From: Deltaproteobacteria bacterium
Lineage (GTDB): Bacteria > Desulfobacterota > DSM-4660 > Desulfatiglandales > Desulfatiglandaceae
DNA length: 15,425 nt
Direction: 5' to 3'
Assembly (NCBI GenBank): GCA_019314425.1
Contig: JAFCZI010000097.1
Location: 1-15,425, forward strand
Position numbers and translations under genes: made by a program
Part shown: in pieces, positions 1 to 6,645 of the stretch
Numbering within the stretch: position 1 is the stretch's first letter
Layout of the letters: each line of letters opens with the position of its first letter
The notes under the pieces: model-generated
Told to the model about the DNA's origin: nothing
What the model saw: the letters and a program-made list of their open reading frames with translations, nothing else
Databases searched by the model: none

Positions 1-176
1 CCGGGGCAACGCCCCGGGAACCGGTTGCAAGGAGCGTTGAGCCCTGTAAGGGCGTGACAATATACGAATAAGTACAGACAAGATAATTCATGTAACGCCC
101 TTACAGGGCTGATATTATTGTTAAATCCTCACCCAGGGCATTGCCCTGGGCTAATATGTAGTGCCCTTACAGGGCT
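1..176. repeat. cluster of REP-like palindromic repeats
   Basis: The first 176 bases are built from short GC-rich hairpins. CCGGGGC (1-7) pairs with GCCCCGG (11-17). CCCAGGGC (132-139) pairs with GCCCTGGG (143-150). The 13-mer GCCCTGTAAGGGC at 41-53 recurs as its reverse complement GCCCTTACAGGGC at 97-109 and 163-175, each followed by CT. The spacers are AT-rich and differ from one another, and spacing is irregular. No ORF is supported here. This is typical of REP-type intergenic repeats. A transcript could fold here and affect mRNA ends, but no function is shown. The cluster may extend to the left of the window. Confidence 0.8.
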
Positions 177-312
177 GGATCAGGAAGGTATCAATTCAGT
201 TGCGAAGTAGATTGTGGGCGAAGTTAGGACCAAGCCCCAAAAGTGCATGGGGGGCAGGCTTTCATCCAAACCCATTTCCCGCAATGAGTCGATACCATGG
301 CTTTTTTATTTT

Positions 313-317
313 AAGGA
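313..317 (+). promoter_or_regulatory. ribosome binding site deciding the HDOD start
   Basis: AAGGA lies 7 bases before the ATG at 325. The longer open frame back to a GTG at 214 has no Shine-Dalgarno match, and its extra N-terminus does not look like protein. The 325 start is therefore preferred. Confidence 0.7.
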
Positions 318-324
318 TTTTTTG

Positions 325-1383
325 ATGGGCCAAAAGCTTTCCTACGAAGAACTGGAACAAAAGATTTTAGCGTTACAACAAGAGGTCAATACCCTCAAAC
401 AGGGGAAGTCTCCGCAAGAGGCGTCTCCGCAAAAGAAGCCCCCGCAAAAAAAGAAAGAGAAAATTAATATTCCGGTGAAACCTTCCACTGTTTTAAAGAA
501 GCACAACCAAAAATCCCCTCCCGGGACCCCATTAAACGGTCGTGCGCTAAAATTGAAATTGTTGGGAACCTTGAAGGATTTGCCCGCAATGTCTCAGGTT
601 CTTACCCAGGCGCAACGGGTTATGGCAGACCATCGATCGAGCCTTAAAGATCTTGCGAATATCATGAAAACCGACCCGGCAATTGTTACCAAGGCGTTAA
701 GAATCGCCAACTCCGCGTATTACGGCATGAGAGGAGAGGTCTCTTCAATTGAACATTGTTCCGTTATGCTGGGACATAAAGGCTTTGGCGAGCTCGTTAC
801 CATGTCGGCTGCTTCGAGATTTCTCAGCAAAAAGCTGAAGGGATATGGCGTGGAGGCGGGAGTGCTTTGGCAGCATTCACTGGCCGTTGCCTTCGGGGCA
901 AGGATCATCGCTAACAGGACAACCCCTGCTTTGGCGAATGATGCGTTTATTGCGGGGATTATTCATGACGTGGGTAAAATAATTCTGGATAAGCCTATCT
1001 TTGAAAGGAAAAGTGAATTCGAGGCGTTAATGGCCGATTGGGCGCTAACTTTTCTGGAGGCTGAAAAAGAGATCCTGGGATTTAATCACGTGGAGATCGC
1101 GTATGCTATGTGCAAGCGGTGGCATTTCCCCCCGGGCATAACGCTCCCCATCAAATACCATCATTCCCCATCCCTGTCGGGAGGAAATAAGCTGGCGTAC
1201 ATCATCCATGTTGCGAACGCCATTGCCTTGATGAGTGACGTTGAAGCCGATGATGATATGGATATGTGGGATCTGTTGGACGATTCGGCTGCGGAATTTC
1301 TGGGTCTCCACCATGAAGATGTGAGCGACATTATGACGAAAGTGGTTAAATCCGTTGAAGAAGTGAAATTAAAGTACACATAG
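325..1383 (+). CDS. HDOD domain signalling protein with N-terminal coiled coil
   Basis: This is a 352-residue cytoplasmic protein. Residues 5-25 (YEELEQKILALQQEV) are a short coiled coil of the kind seen at the front of many deltaproteobacterial sensor proteins. Residues 28-68 form a Lys/Pro/Gln-rich linker with near-repeats of PQKK. Residues about 78-300 match the HDOD domain: an ALRIANSAYYG segment (about 124-134), 'AGIIHDVGK' with H214-D215, then 'NHVEIAYAMCKRWHFP' and the H279-H280 pair. HDOD proteins are HD-superfamily relatives that usually act as regulatory output modules in chemotaxis, surface motility or stress control rather than as proven phosphohydrolases. There is no receiver, PAS or GGDEF domain. 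It stands alone, with repeats on both sides, so context gives no partner. The family call is firm; the process it controls is unknown. Confidence 0.9.
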   Translation: MGQKLSYEELEQKILALQQEVNTLKQGKSPQEASPQKKPPQKKKEKINIPVKPSTVLKKHNQKSPPGTPLNGRALKLKLLGTLKDLPAMSQVLTQAQRVMADHRSSLKDLANIMKTDPAIVTKALRIANSAYYGMRGEVSSIEHCSVMLGHKGFGELVTMSAASRFLSKKLKGYGVEAGVLWQHSLAVAFGARIIANRTTPALANDAFIAGIIHDVGKIILDKPIFERKSEFEALMADWALTFLEAEKEILGFNHVEIAYAMCKRWHFPPGITLPIKYHHSPSLSGGNKLAYIIHVANAIALMSDVEADDDMDMWDLLDDSAAEFLGLHHEDVSDIMTKVVKSVEEVKLKYT

Positions 1384-1509
1384 TGGGCTGCGGCGAATTT
1401 CCGCTTGATTCCGGGGATGCCTAAACCCTAACCCGGATAAACCGGAAAAGTGACTAATCCCCATGTCTTGCAGGCACAACAAAACATGAAAATGAGATAG
1501 TACACAACA

Positions 1510-1649
1510 TTGATGACCTCGTAAAAAGTCACGAATTTGTCTACAGATGGCATTGTAAAAGGTCCCATATACAAGGCGTAGGGGCAGACCTGTGTGTCTG
1601 CCCTTGTTTTCTGCAACGCAGTAGATGGGATTTTTTACGGCGCCATCAA
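1510..1649. mobile_element. 140-bp terminal-inverted-repeat element (MITE-like)
   Basis: The sequence begins TTGATGACCTCGTAAAAAGTC (first base 1510) and ends with its imperfect inverse at 1629-1649, with 17 of 21 positions matching. It encodes no protein, fills most of the gap between two converging genes, and ends 4 bases from the stop codon of the TrpF-like gene. Its right end (1612-1649, read on the minus strand) is nearly identical to the sequences flanking the 130-bp palindrome at 2710-2839. Part of it is therefore a dispersed repeat present twice here. The GGGCAGAC hairpin at 1582-1603 is nested inside it. The mobile origin is inferred from structure only. Confidence 0.6.
1578..1603. 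repeat. CGTAGGGGC-type hairpin repeat, copy 1
   Basis: GGGCAGAC (1582-1589) and GTCTGCCC (1596-1603) form a perfect 8-bp stem with a 6-base loop, preceded by CGTA. The same CGTAGGGGC-RGACCT start recurs at 6553 after the GshB-like gene. A T-rich stretch follows (CTTGTTTT), so it could end transcripts from the HDOD gene, but it looks more like a dispersed repeat than a dedicated terminator. Confidence 0.65.
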
Positions 1650-1653
1650 CCCT

Positions 1654-2577
1654 TCAGATATCATCAAAAGCCATTCTGTAGCCCGAAAGCTCATTTTCCA
1701 GTGCCTCGATTTCGTCTTCAAGGGCTTCGATGGTCAGCATCTGGTGCGGTCGAATGGAATGGGCCGGCAACGCCTTCTCCCGGTCTGAAAGCGCCTCCCT
1801 TAAAGACACCAGGTGCGCCGATTTTTCTTCTTTTTCCTCCCGCAGCAGCGTTGCCACTTCCCGCACTGCTTTGACAAAATCACTGACCCTGCCAAAGTCC
1901 TTTTCAAATCGGATGGATGAACCCGAAGGGTCTACCCGGTTGGTTAGCGTGCAGCTGTCGGCCCCCGCAGCCTTCACCGACGTTAACGCATCCTGCACAT
2001 TCTCAGGGGACAGTCCGCCGGCCAGGATAACCGGGATTGTACTTTGGAGAACAAGCGCCTGCGCTGTTTCCCGGTCCACCGGCTCTCCCGTTATGCCGAT
2101 AAAGCCCTCCACCGGTGCGTCTTCCCGCCATGTGTCGGTCAAAAAGATATCGCTGGTATGTTCAAAAGCCTCGGCCATTTCCAGTGATGGAAAATCGGGG
2201 GAAATCCCTTTTTGTGGGATAGGAATGCTTCGGATGATGCCGATTTCGGGAAATTTCCGCTTCACGGCTGTCTGGAATTCAATCAATTTTTCCAGCCCCT
2301 TGATGCCCCCGTTTTCGTCCGTCAGGGCATCGCAGAAATGGATGTAATCGGGCCGGTAGTAATCCAGCACCCGGTAAACGGTGTCCGGATCCCGGAAAAG
2401 AGGGATCATGCTGCTTTTGTGCGGGGTCTTTTCGGTCAACCCGACGGCCTCCCGCAGCAGCGGCAGGCGCCACTCATCCCGGCTCAGAATGACGCTCCCC
2501 AGGTGATCCACCCCCAGTTCAATGCATTTTTCCGCCTCTTGAGGCGTTTGGATTTCATATATTTGAACAATTATCAT
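1654..2577 (-). CDS. TrpF-fold protein (phosphoribosylanthranilate isomerase-like) lacking the catalytic Cys
   Basis: This protein has 307 residues. Residues 1-240 follow the TrpF (beta/alpha)8 pattern. The start MIIVQIYEIQ aligns with MxxVKICGIT, LGVDHLGSVI is at 21-30, LTDT with D148 sits where the TrpF catalytic Asp (LLDT) is, VILAGGLSPENVQDAL is at 183-198, and an IRFEKDFGRV stretch follows. TrpF normally isomerises phosphoribosylanthranilate in tryptophan synthesis using a Cys in KICG and this Asp. Here the Cys position is Tyr7 and the next Gly is Glu8, so normal TrpF activity is doubtful. Residues about 241-307 are an extra tail, coiled-coil-like at its end (EALEDEIEALENELSGY); usual TrpF proteins are about 200-220 residues. 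The start is set by GGAGGC 7 bases upstream. No other trp gene is nearby. It is most likely a repurposed TrpF paralogue of unknown substrate. Confidence 0.8.
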   Translation of the reverse strand: MIIVQIYEIQTPQEAEKCIELGVDHLGSVILSRDEWRLPLLREAVGLTEKTPHKSSMIPLFRDPDTVYRVLDYYRPDYIHFCDALTDENGGIKGLEKLIEFQTAVKRKFPEIGIIRSIPIPQKGISPDFPSLEMAEAFEHTSDIFLTDTWREDAPVEGFIGITGEPVDRETAQALVLQSTIPVILAGGLSPENVQDALTSVKAAGADSCTLTNRVDPSGSSIRFEKDFGRVSDFVKAVREVATLLREEKEEKSAHLVSLREALSDREKALPAHSIRPHQMLTIEALEDEIEALENELSGYRMAFDDI

Positions 2578-2584
2578 GGTTCGT

Positions 2585-2590
2585 GCCTCC
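2585..2590 (-). promoter_or_regulatory. ribosome binding site of the TrpF-like gene
   Basis: Read on the minus strand this is GGAGGC, 7 bases before the ATG at 2577. It rules out a longer reading frame to 2733, whose first 52 residues would be encoded partly by repeat DNA. Confidence 0.8.
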
Positions 2591-2687
2591 AGAAAATTAC
2601 CATAAAAGAGCCACCAGCATATTTTATTTTTTCCCAACCGGAAAGCATAAAATTGCGGGTTGCCATGACAGATCAGAGAGACTATAA

Positions 2688-2863
2688 TTGATGGCGTCGT
2701 AAAAAGTCCGTAAATATTCGGCCAGCACCCCATCTTCGCCTATTTCGGCCTGCTCACATAGCATTAGTATGCTACGCAGTCCCAAATAGACGAATATGAA
2801 GCACTGGCCAAACATTTACATTGTAAGCCGAATATTTACAAAAGTCCCATCTACTGCGTTGCA
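2688..2863. repeat. dispersed repeat interrupted by a 130-bp element
   Basis: Bases 2688-2709 and 2848-2863 together match the minus strand of 1612-1649: 20 of 22 bases in the left part and 16 of 16 in the right part. At 1612-1649 the two parts are contiguous; here they are split by the palindrome at 2710-2839 plus one extra copy of AAAAGTCC. The gap between the divergent TrpF-like and radical SAM genes (2578-2899) holds this composite, and I see no other gene or clear promoter in it. Confidence 0.75.
2710..2839. mobile_element. 130-bp MITE-like palindromic element with 8-bp target duplication
   Basis: The element begins GTAAATATTCGGC (2710-2722) and ends with the exact inverse GCCGAATATTTAC (2827-2839), a perfect 13-bp terminal inverted repeat. 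It is flanked on both sides by AAAAGTCC (2702-2709 and 2840-2847), as expected for an 8-bp target-site duplication. Most of the interior is an imperfect palindrome (CCTATTTCGG near 2741 against its near-inverse near 2783), centred on TAGCAT-TAGT-ATGCTA near 2765. The right arm carries about 18 extra bases. It has no coding capacity. The parent transposase cannot be named. Confidence 0.75.
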
Positions 2864-2899
2864 TCAATTTTATTCGAGTACTTTGAGGTAGATCCCCCT

Positions 2900-4585
2900 T
2901 TGAGCCGCCCAAAAGTTATTTTTATCGCTCAGAATCAGCCTCTGAACAATGATGTTCAGTTGAGGCAGAGGATGGCGGGTGCGGTCGAGAGGGCCGCGCG
3001 GCAGTCACACCGGTTTCCGGGCCTGGATCTTTCCGCCATGCAAGCGCAGGTGCATGAAAATACCCGCGCTTCCCTGTTGTTTATGGGGGGGCGTTACATG
3101 GATCTGCCGGACCTCATGAATTATGTGAAGGCCGGTTGCCGCCCCATCGAAATTACCCCCGACAATGTGACCCGGCACTATTCCCTGGCCAATACGGTAA
3201 CCCTGAACGGGATTTACATGTATCAATACCTGTCGGCCCATGGATATGACCCCATCATCATTCAAAACTATGCCACGGACGACCTGGAAGGGCTGCTCCG
3301 GGAGTCCCCTCTGGCGGTCTGCATCTCATCAAATTTTATCATGATGAACGACATCAGGGACATGGCCGTTAGAATCAAAAACCTGGCGCCCGACGTCGCG
3401 GTCATTGCCGGCGGCATGCTGGTCAAAAAGGTCATGCACGCCGGGGAGAATCTCACCCAAGGGACCCTCGAATTCCTCTCCACCTTCCACGAAAAAGTGG
3501 ATGCGTTTGTTGTGGAGGCAAAAGGGGAGCAGAGCCTTGTGAAATTGCTGGGCGCCATTAAGAACGGCGACGATTTGAGCACGATCCCCAATCTGGCCTG
3601 TTTTGATGAAAAAGGCCGTGTAACCTTCACCGTCCGGACCGAGGAAGAGATTCACATGGACGAGACGGCCATTGACTGGGGCAAAATTCCAAAAGCCTAT
3701 CTGCGCCACACCCTTCCCGTTAACAGCAGCCGGGGATGCTATTACCGGTGTCGTTTCTGCACGTACCACTGGTTGTTTCCCAAAGTCCATTACCGGTCTC
3801 CGGATGTCCTTCAACAGGAGCTGAAAGCCATCAACAACCTGGGGTTTGTGAGGCATGTGCGGTTTACAGACGACAACTTCACCGCCAGAAGTGACCGGAT
3901 TAAGGCGGTTCTGGAGATGATGATCCATGAAAAATTTTCATTTTCGTGGTCGTCATTTGCTCGCGCAAGCGCCTTGACGCCTGAGCTCGTAAAGCTGATG
4001 AAGCGGTCGGGATGTGAATTTCTGGATCTGGGGCTGGAATCGGGAAGCCAGACTATCCTGGACAATATGGATAAACAGCTGAGCCGGGAGCAATCGCTGG
4101 AAGCCATCCGCATGCTCAACGATTACGGCATCATCAGCCGTGGCAGTTTCATTATCGGTTACCCGGGGGAAACGCGTGATACATTCCTTGAAACCATTGA
4201 TTTCATAAACGACAGCGGCCTTCCTTATTATCAGCCCTATCTCTTCTATTACACCGCAAATACCCTGGTGCATGAGGAGCGAAAAGCGCTGAATCTGAGA
4301 GGTCTCGGTCTGGCATGGGCCCATGAGACCATGGATTCGGTAGACGCCTCCCGGCTTTTGATGCAAATGATTGAGCGGATTCCCGAAAGCTTTACCGATG
4401 GCCATTCCTATGTGGAAGAAATCTATAAATCGCTCAGGGGTGACGGGTATGCACCAGAGGATATCCGGGAACTGTTCAGGGTGAAGCGGCAGTTGCAGCT
4501 GACCTTGAGGGAACATCCCTCCGCCGGTCCATTCTCTCCGGAGATAGCACCCATACTCGAGAAGATGGGAGGGCTGATCCGCTAA
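2900..4585 (+). CDS. B12-binding-type radical SAM protein
   Basis: This is a 561-residue protein starting at TTG, with GAGGT 11 bases upstream. Residues about 90-190 form a Rossmann-like cobalamin-binding-type domain (GIYMYQYLSAHGYDPIII, then AVCISSNFIMMND, then VAVIAGGML). The DxHxxG motif of base-off cobalamin enzymes is not visible, as in many B12-radical SAM proteins. The radical SAM core starts at residue about 270: SSRGCYYRCRFC carries the [4Fe-4S]-binding C280, C284 and C287. It is followed by RFTDDNF, the FLDLGLESG strand and GSFIIGYPGET. The first about 90 residues and the last about 100 are family-specific. B12-radical SAM enzymes methylate, ring-contract or rearrange unreactive carbons; the substrate here is unknown. 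The stop overlaps the next gene's start by one base, so the RimK-like ligase is very likely its functional partner. Confidence 0.9.
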   Translation: MSRPKVIFIAQNQPLNNDVQLRQRMAGAVERAARQSHRFPGLDLSAMQAQVHENTRASLLFMGGRYMDLPDLMNYVKAGCRPIEITPDNVTRHYSLANTVTLNGIYMYQYLSAHGYDPIIIQNYATDDLEGLLRESPLAVCISSNFIMMNDIRDMAVRIKNLAPDVAVIAGGMLVKKVMHAGENLTQGTLEFLSTFHEKVDAFVVEAKGEQSLVKLLGAIKNGDDLSTIPNLACFDEKGRVTFTVRTEEEIHMDETAIDWGKIPKAYLRHTLPVNSSRGCYYRCRFCTYHWLFPKVHYRSPDVLQQELKAINNLGFVRHVRFTDDNFTARSDRIKAVLEMMIHEKFSFSWSSFARASALTPELVKLMKRSGCEFLDLGLESGSQTILDNMDKQLSREQSLEAIRMLNDYGIISRGSFIIGYPGETRDTFLETIDFINDSGLPYYQPYLFYYTANTLVHEERKALNLRGLGLAWAHETMDSVDASRLLMQMIERIPESFTDGHSYVEEIYKSLRGDGYAPEDIRELFRVKRQLQLTLREHPSAGPFSPEIAPILEKMGGLIR

Positions 4586-5475
4586 TGCATGTCGCTATCC
4601 TCAGCGTAAGAGATAAGACGTATCACCCCAACAGCCGGCTTATGGCGGCGGCGGTTGAAATGGGGCACAGGATTTCACTCATCCATACGCGGGACGGTCT
4701 TTCCTGCATTCAGGGGGGGCGGCAGGCGGTCCGATTGCCTGAGCCTGATTTTCCGGAGACTGATCTGCCGGATATCCTCCTGCCGAGAGTGGGGGCGACC
4801 ATCAACGACTATGCCCTGTCGGTGGTGAGGCATTTCGCGCTTTCCGGAACCCGGGTGGTCAACGGATTTGAATCAATCCTGATGGCGCGAAACAAATTTA
4901 TGGGCCTTCAACGCCTGGCAAAACATGGCATCAGCGTTCCTGATTCATACCTGGTTGTAACGCTGGAAGGTTTTGAACGGGCTGTGGAACAGTTGGGAGG
5001 GTATCCGGTTGTGGCCAAAATGCCCGGCAGCCGCCAGGGTGACGGGGTGATGCGGGTCGAAAACCAGGCCACCGCTTCCTTTGTTATGAACAATCTCATG
5101 GACAATGCCCGGGGGATTCTGGTTCAGGAATATATTCCGCCTGAAGGGCGCACCGACATCCGCGCTTTTGTGCTGGGAGACCGGGTTTTAGGCGCGATGG
5201 CCCTGGAACCGGGTCCGGCGGATTTCAGGACCAACATCCATCTCACGGGACAGGGACGGATGATAACGCTCAGTCCCGACCTTTCGAAACTGGCGGTGCG
5301 GTCATCCCGCGCCCTCGGCCTTGAAATTTCGGGTACGGATATCATCATCGATAAAAATGGTTTTCCCAACGTGATTGAGGTCAATTATTCGCCGGGATTC
5401 CGGGGGCTTGAAGAAGCTACCGGCATCAATATTGCGGAGCGGATTATTCATTATGTGACAAAGCCGCAGGGTTAG
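4585..5475 (+). CDS. RimK-like ATP-grasp carboxylate-amine ligase
   Basis: This 296-residue cytoplasmic protein is collinear with RimK/LysX enzymes (about 300 residues) over its whole length. MHVAILS and PRVGATINDYA (67-77) match the RimK N-terminal domain. The ATP-grasp region has VVAKMPGSRQGDGV (142-155, K145), VQEYI (180-184), DIRAFVLG with D191, DFRTNIH (213-219), the metal-binding D252, and VIEVNYSPG (263-271, E265 and N267). It closes with ATGINIAERII. Such enzymes use ATP to make an acyl-phosphate and join a carboxylate to an amine, for example adding glutamate to a protein or peptide. It is coupled to the radical SAM gene by a one-base overlap (TAATG). Its last codons and stop fall inside the repeat that begins at 5462, so the C-terminus may have been trimmed. 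The amine and acid substrates are unknown. Confidence 0.9.
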   Translation: MHVAILSVRDKTYHPNSRLMAAAVEMGHRISLIHTRDGLSCIQGGRQAVRLPEPDFPETDLPDILLPRVGATINDYALSVVRHFALSGTRVVNGFESILMARNKFMGLQRLAKHGISVPDSYLVVTLEGFERAVEQLGGYPVVAKMPGSRQGDGVMRVENQATASFVMNNLMDNARGILVQEYIPPEGRTDIRAFVLGDRVLGAMALEPGPADFRTNIHLTGQGRMITLSPDLSKLAVRSSRALGLEISGTDIIIDKNGFPNVIEVNYSPGFRGLEEATGINIAERIIHYVTKPQG

Positions 5476-5570
5476 GTTTTAAGTTTTAGGTTTTGGGTTT
5501 TAGGTTTTAAGTTTTTCAGCCCATGAGCTTCTTATTTTTTGTGATAGAACACCAGGCGATAAGGTACTAA
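5462..5570 (+). repeat. TTTTRRG heptamer plus 59-bp core repeat, copy 1
   Basis: It starts AGCCGCAG, then runs a degenerate heptamer: GGTTAGG, TTTTAAG, TTTTAGG, TTTTGGG, TTTTAGG, TTTTAAG (5470-5511). A 59-bp core follows (5512-5570) that matches 9531-9589 at 52 of 59 positions. The core includes ATGAGCTTCTTATTTTTTGT and ends AGGTACTAA. It fills the gap between the two ATP-grasp ligase genes. Its first bases supply the last codons and TAG stop of the upstream gene, and its last two bases form part of the downstream AAGGAG. Confidence 0.8.
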
Positions 5571-5574
5571 GGAG
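5569..5574 (+). promoter_or_regulatory. ribosome binding site of the GshB-like gene
   Basis: AAGGAG lies 5 bases before the ATG at 5580. Its first two bases belong to the end of the heptamer-core repeat, so the repeat boundary and the translation signal overlap. Confidence 0.75.
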
Positions 5575-5579
5575 TTTTT

Positions 5580-6557
5580 ATGCATATCGGTTTTTTGATG
5601 GATCCGCTTACGTCCATAGATCCCGAAAATGAAACGACCAGCTATCTCATGTATGAATGCAACCAACGGGGGCATACGGTCTACTTCCTGGAACCTCACG
5701 ACATTTATATTCGGGAAAATGAGGTCGTGGCCAGGATGCGCAATATTTCGGTATCACCGAATCTGTCCATGAAAAAGTATTGGCGTGCGTTGATACGCTG
5801 TCTCAAGAAAGATGAACTCATATTTGAGACCATCGCGGATCTGGACGCGCTCTTTTTGAGAAAAAATCCGCCCATGGTTTATCAAACCGTGGAGTTTTTG
5901 TCATCGGTCAGTGACAAAGTGTTTATGATCAACAACACGACGGGCCAAATCAGGGCCAACAGCAAACTCTATATCCTCAATTTCCCGGAAATCATTCCTG
6001 AGACCCATGTGTCTCGTGATCCGGCACGCCTCAGAAAAATCATCAATAATTTCGGCGGCGCCATGGTGGTAAAGCCCCTTCAACGCTACGGTGGCGAAGG
6101 GGTGATTAAAGTGAGCCTCAAGGACCAGGAGAATCTGAATTCCCTGATTAACTATTATGTGCGGGCCTATCGGGCATATCCGGAGCGGGAACCCATTATG
6201 GTCCAGGAATATCTGGAAGAAGTTCAGATAAAAGGTGATGTGCGGATTCTTCTGCTCAATGGGGAAATTGTCGGCGCCATGCGGCGAAAACCGAGACAAG
6301 GGGATTTTCGAACCAATATCCATGCGGGCGCCCGGGCCTATAAACATGACATTACGGATCAGGATCGCGCCATCTGCCGGGCGATCCGGGACAGCTTGAG
6401 AAAAGAGGGCCTGTTTTTCGTAGGGGTTGACGTGATCGGTGATAAGATGGTAGAAATCAACTGTCTGAGCCCCGGCGGTATTCCGCGTATTAACCGTTTG
6501 GATGATGTGAAAATCGAAGTTCAGGTGATTGATTTCATTGAACAAAAGGTTTCGTAG
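5580..6557 (+). CDS. GshB-like (glutathione synthetase-type) ATP-grasp ligase
   Basis: This 325-residue protein is close in length and order to bacterial GshB (about 316). MHIGFLMDPLTSI matches the GshB start, ADLDALFLRKNPP (86-98) matches its DLDVILMRKDPP region, and PEIIPETHVSRD (136-147) matches the PETLVTR region. The ATP-grasp core has VVKPLQRYGGEGV (163-175, K165), VQEYLEEV (208-215), GDVRILLLNGEIVGAM (219-234), DFRTNIHAG (242-250), FVGVDVIGD with D284, and VEINCLSPGGI (291-301, E292 and N294). GshB joins gamma-glutamylcysteine to glycine. A nearby GshA is not seen, so another acid-amine ligation is as likely. It shares DFRTNIH with the RimK-like neighbour, suggesting two consecutive ligation steps. 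Its TAG stop lies at the left edge of a CGTAGGGGC repeat. Confidence 0.88.
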   Translation: MHIGFLMDPLTSIDPENETTSYLMYECNQRGHTVYFLEPHDIYIRENEVVARMRNISVSPNLSMKKYWRALIRCLKKDELIFETIADLDALFLRKNPPMVYQTVEFLSSVSDKVFMINNTTGQIRANSKLYILNFPEIIPETHVSRDPARLRKIINNFGGAMVVKPLQRYGGEGVIKVSLKDQENLNSLINYYVRAYRAYPEREPIMVQEYLEEVQIKGDVRILLLNGEIVGAMRRKPRQGDFRTNIHAGARAYKHDITDQDRAICRAIRDSLRKEGLFFVGVDVIGDKMVEINCLSPGGIPRINRLDDVKIEVQVIDFIEQKVS

Positions 6558-6623
6558 GGGCGGACCTCGGGTGTCCGCCTTGATTATACCGGATGCACAT
6601 TACGGGCGAATGGTTGTTCGCCC
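6553..6623. repeat. CGTAGGGGC-type double hairpin repeat, copy 2
   Basis: GGCGGAC (6559-6565) pairs with GTCCGCC (6573-6579), and GGGCGAA (6604-6610) pairs with TTCGCCC (6617-6623). The start CGTAGGGGC-GGACCT is shared with 1578-1591. TAG at 6555-6557 is both part of the repeat and the stop of the GshB-like gene. The hairpins could act as a weak transcript end or mRNA stabiliser, but no T-tract follows. Confidence 0.75.
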
Positions 6624-6645
6624 CCAACCCAAAAATGCAACAGAA

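Noticed and set aside
1..176. CRISPR array
   Set aside because: The repeats are short, alternate in orientation and are unevenly spaced, with no constant repeat or spacer length.
214..324. N-terminal extension of the HDOD gene from a GTG at 214
   Set aside because: It has no ribosome site, and the extension does not resemble the family; AAGGA before ATG 325 fits much better.
1384..1509. Terminator or small gene after the HDOD gene
   Set aside because: Only 4-6 bp inverted repeats (GCGG/CCGC, TTCCGG/CCGGAA) without a T-tract, and no ORF with a ribosome site.
2578..2733. 52-residue N-terminal extension of the TrpF-like gene
   Set aside because: The TrpF fold begins exactly at the ATG at 2577, which has a GGAGGC site; the extension runs into repeat DNA.
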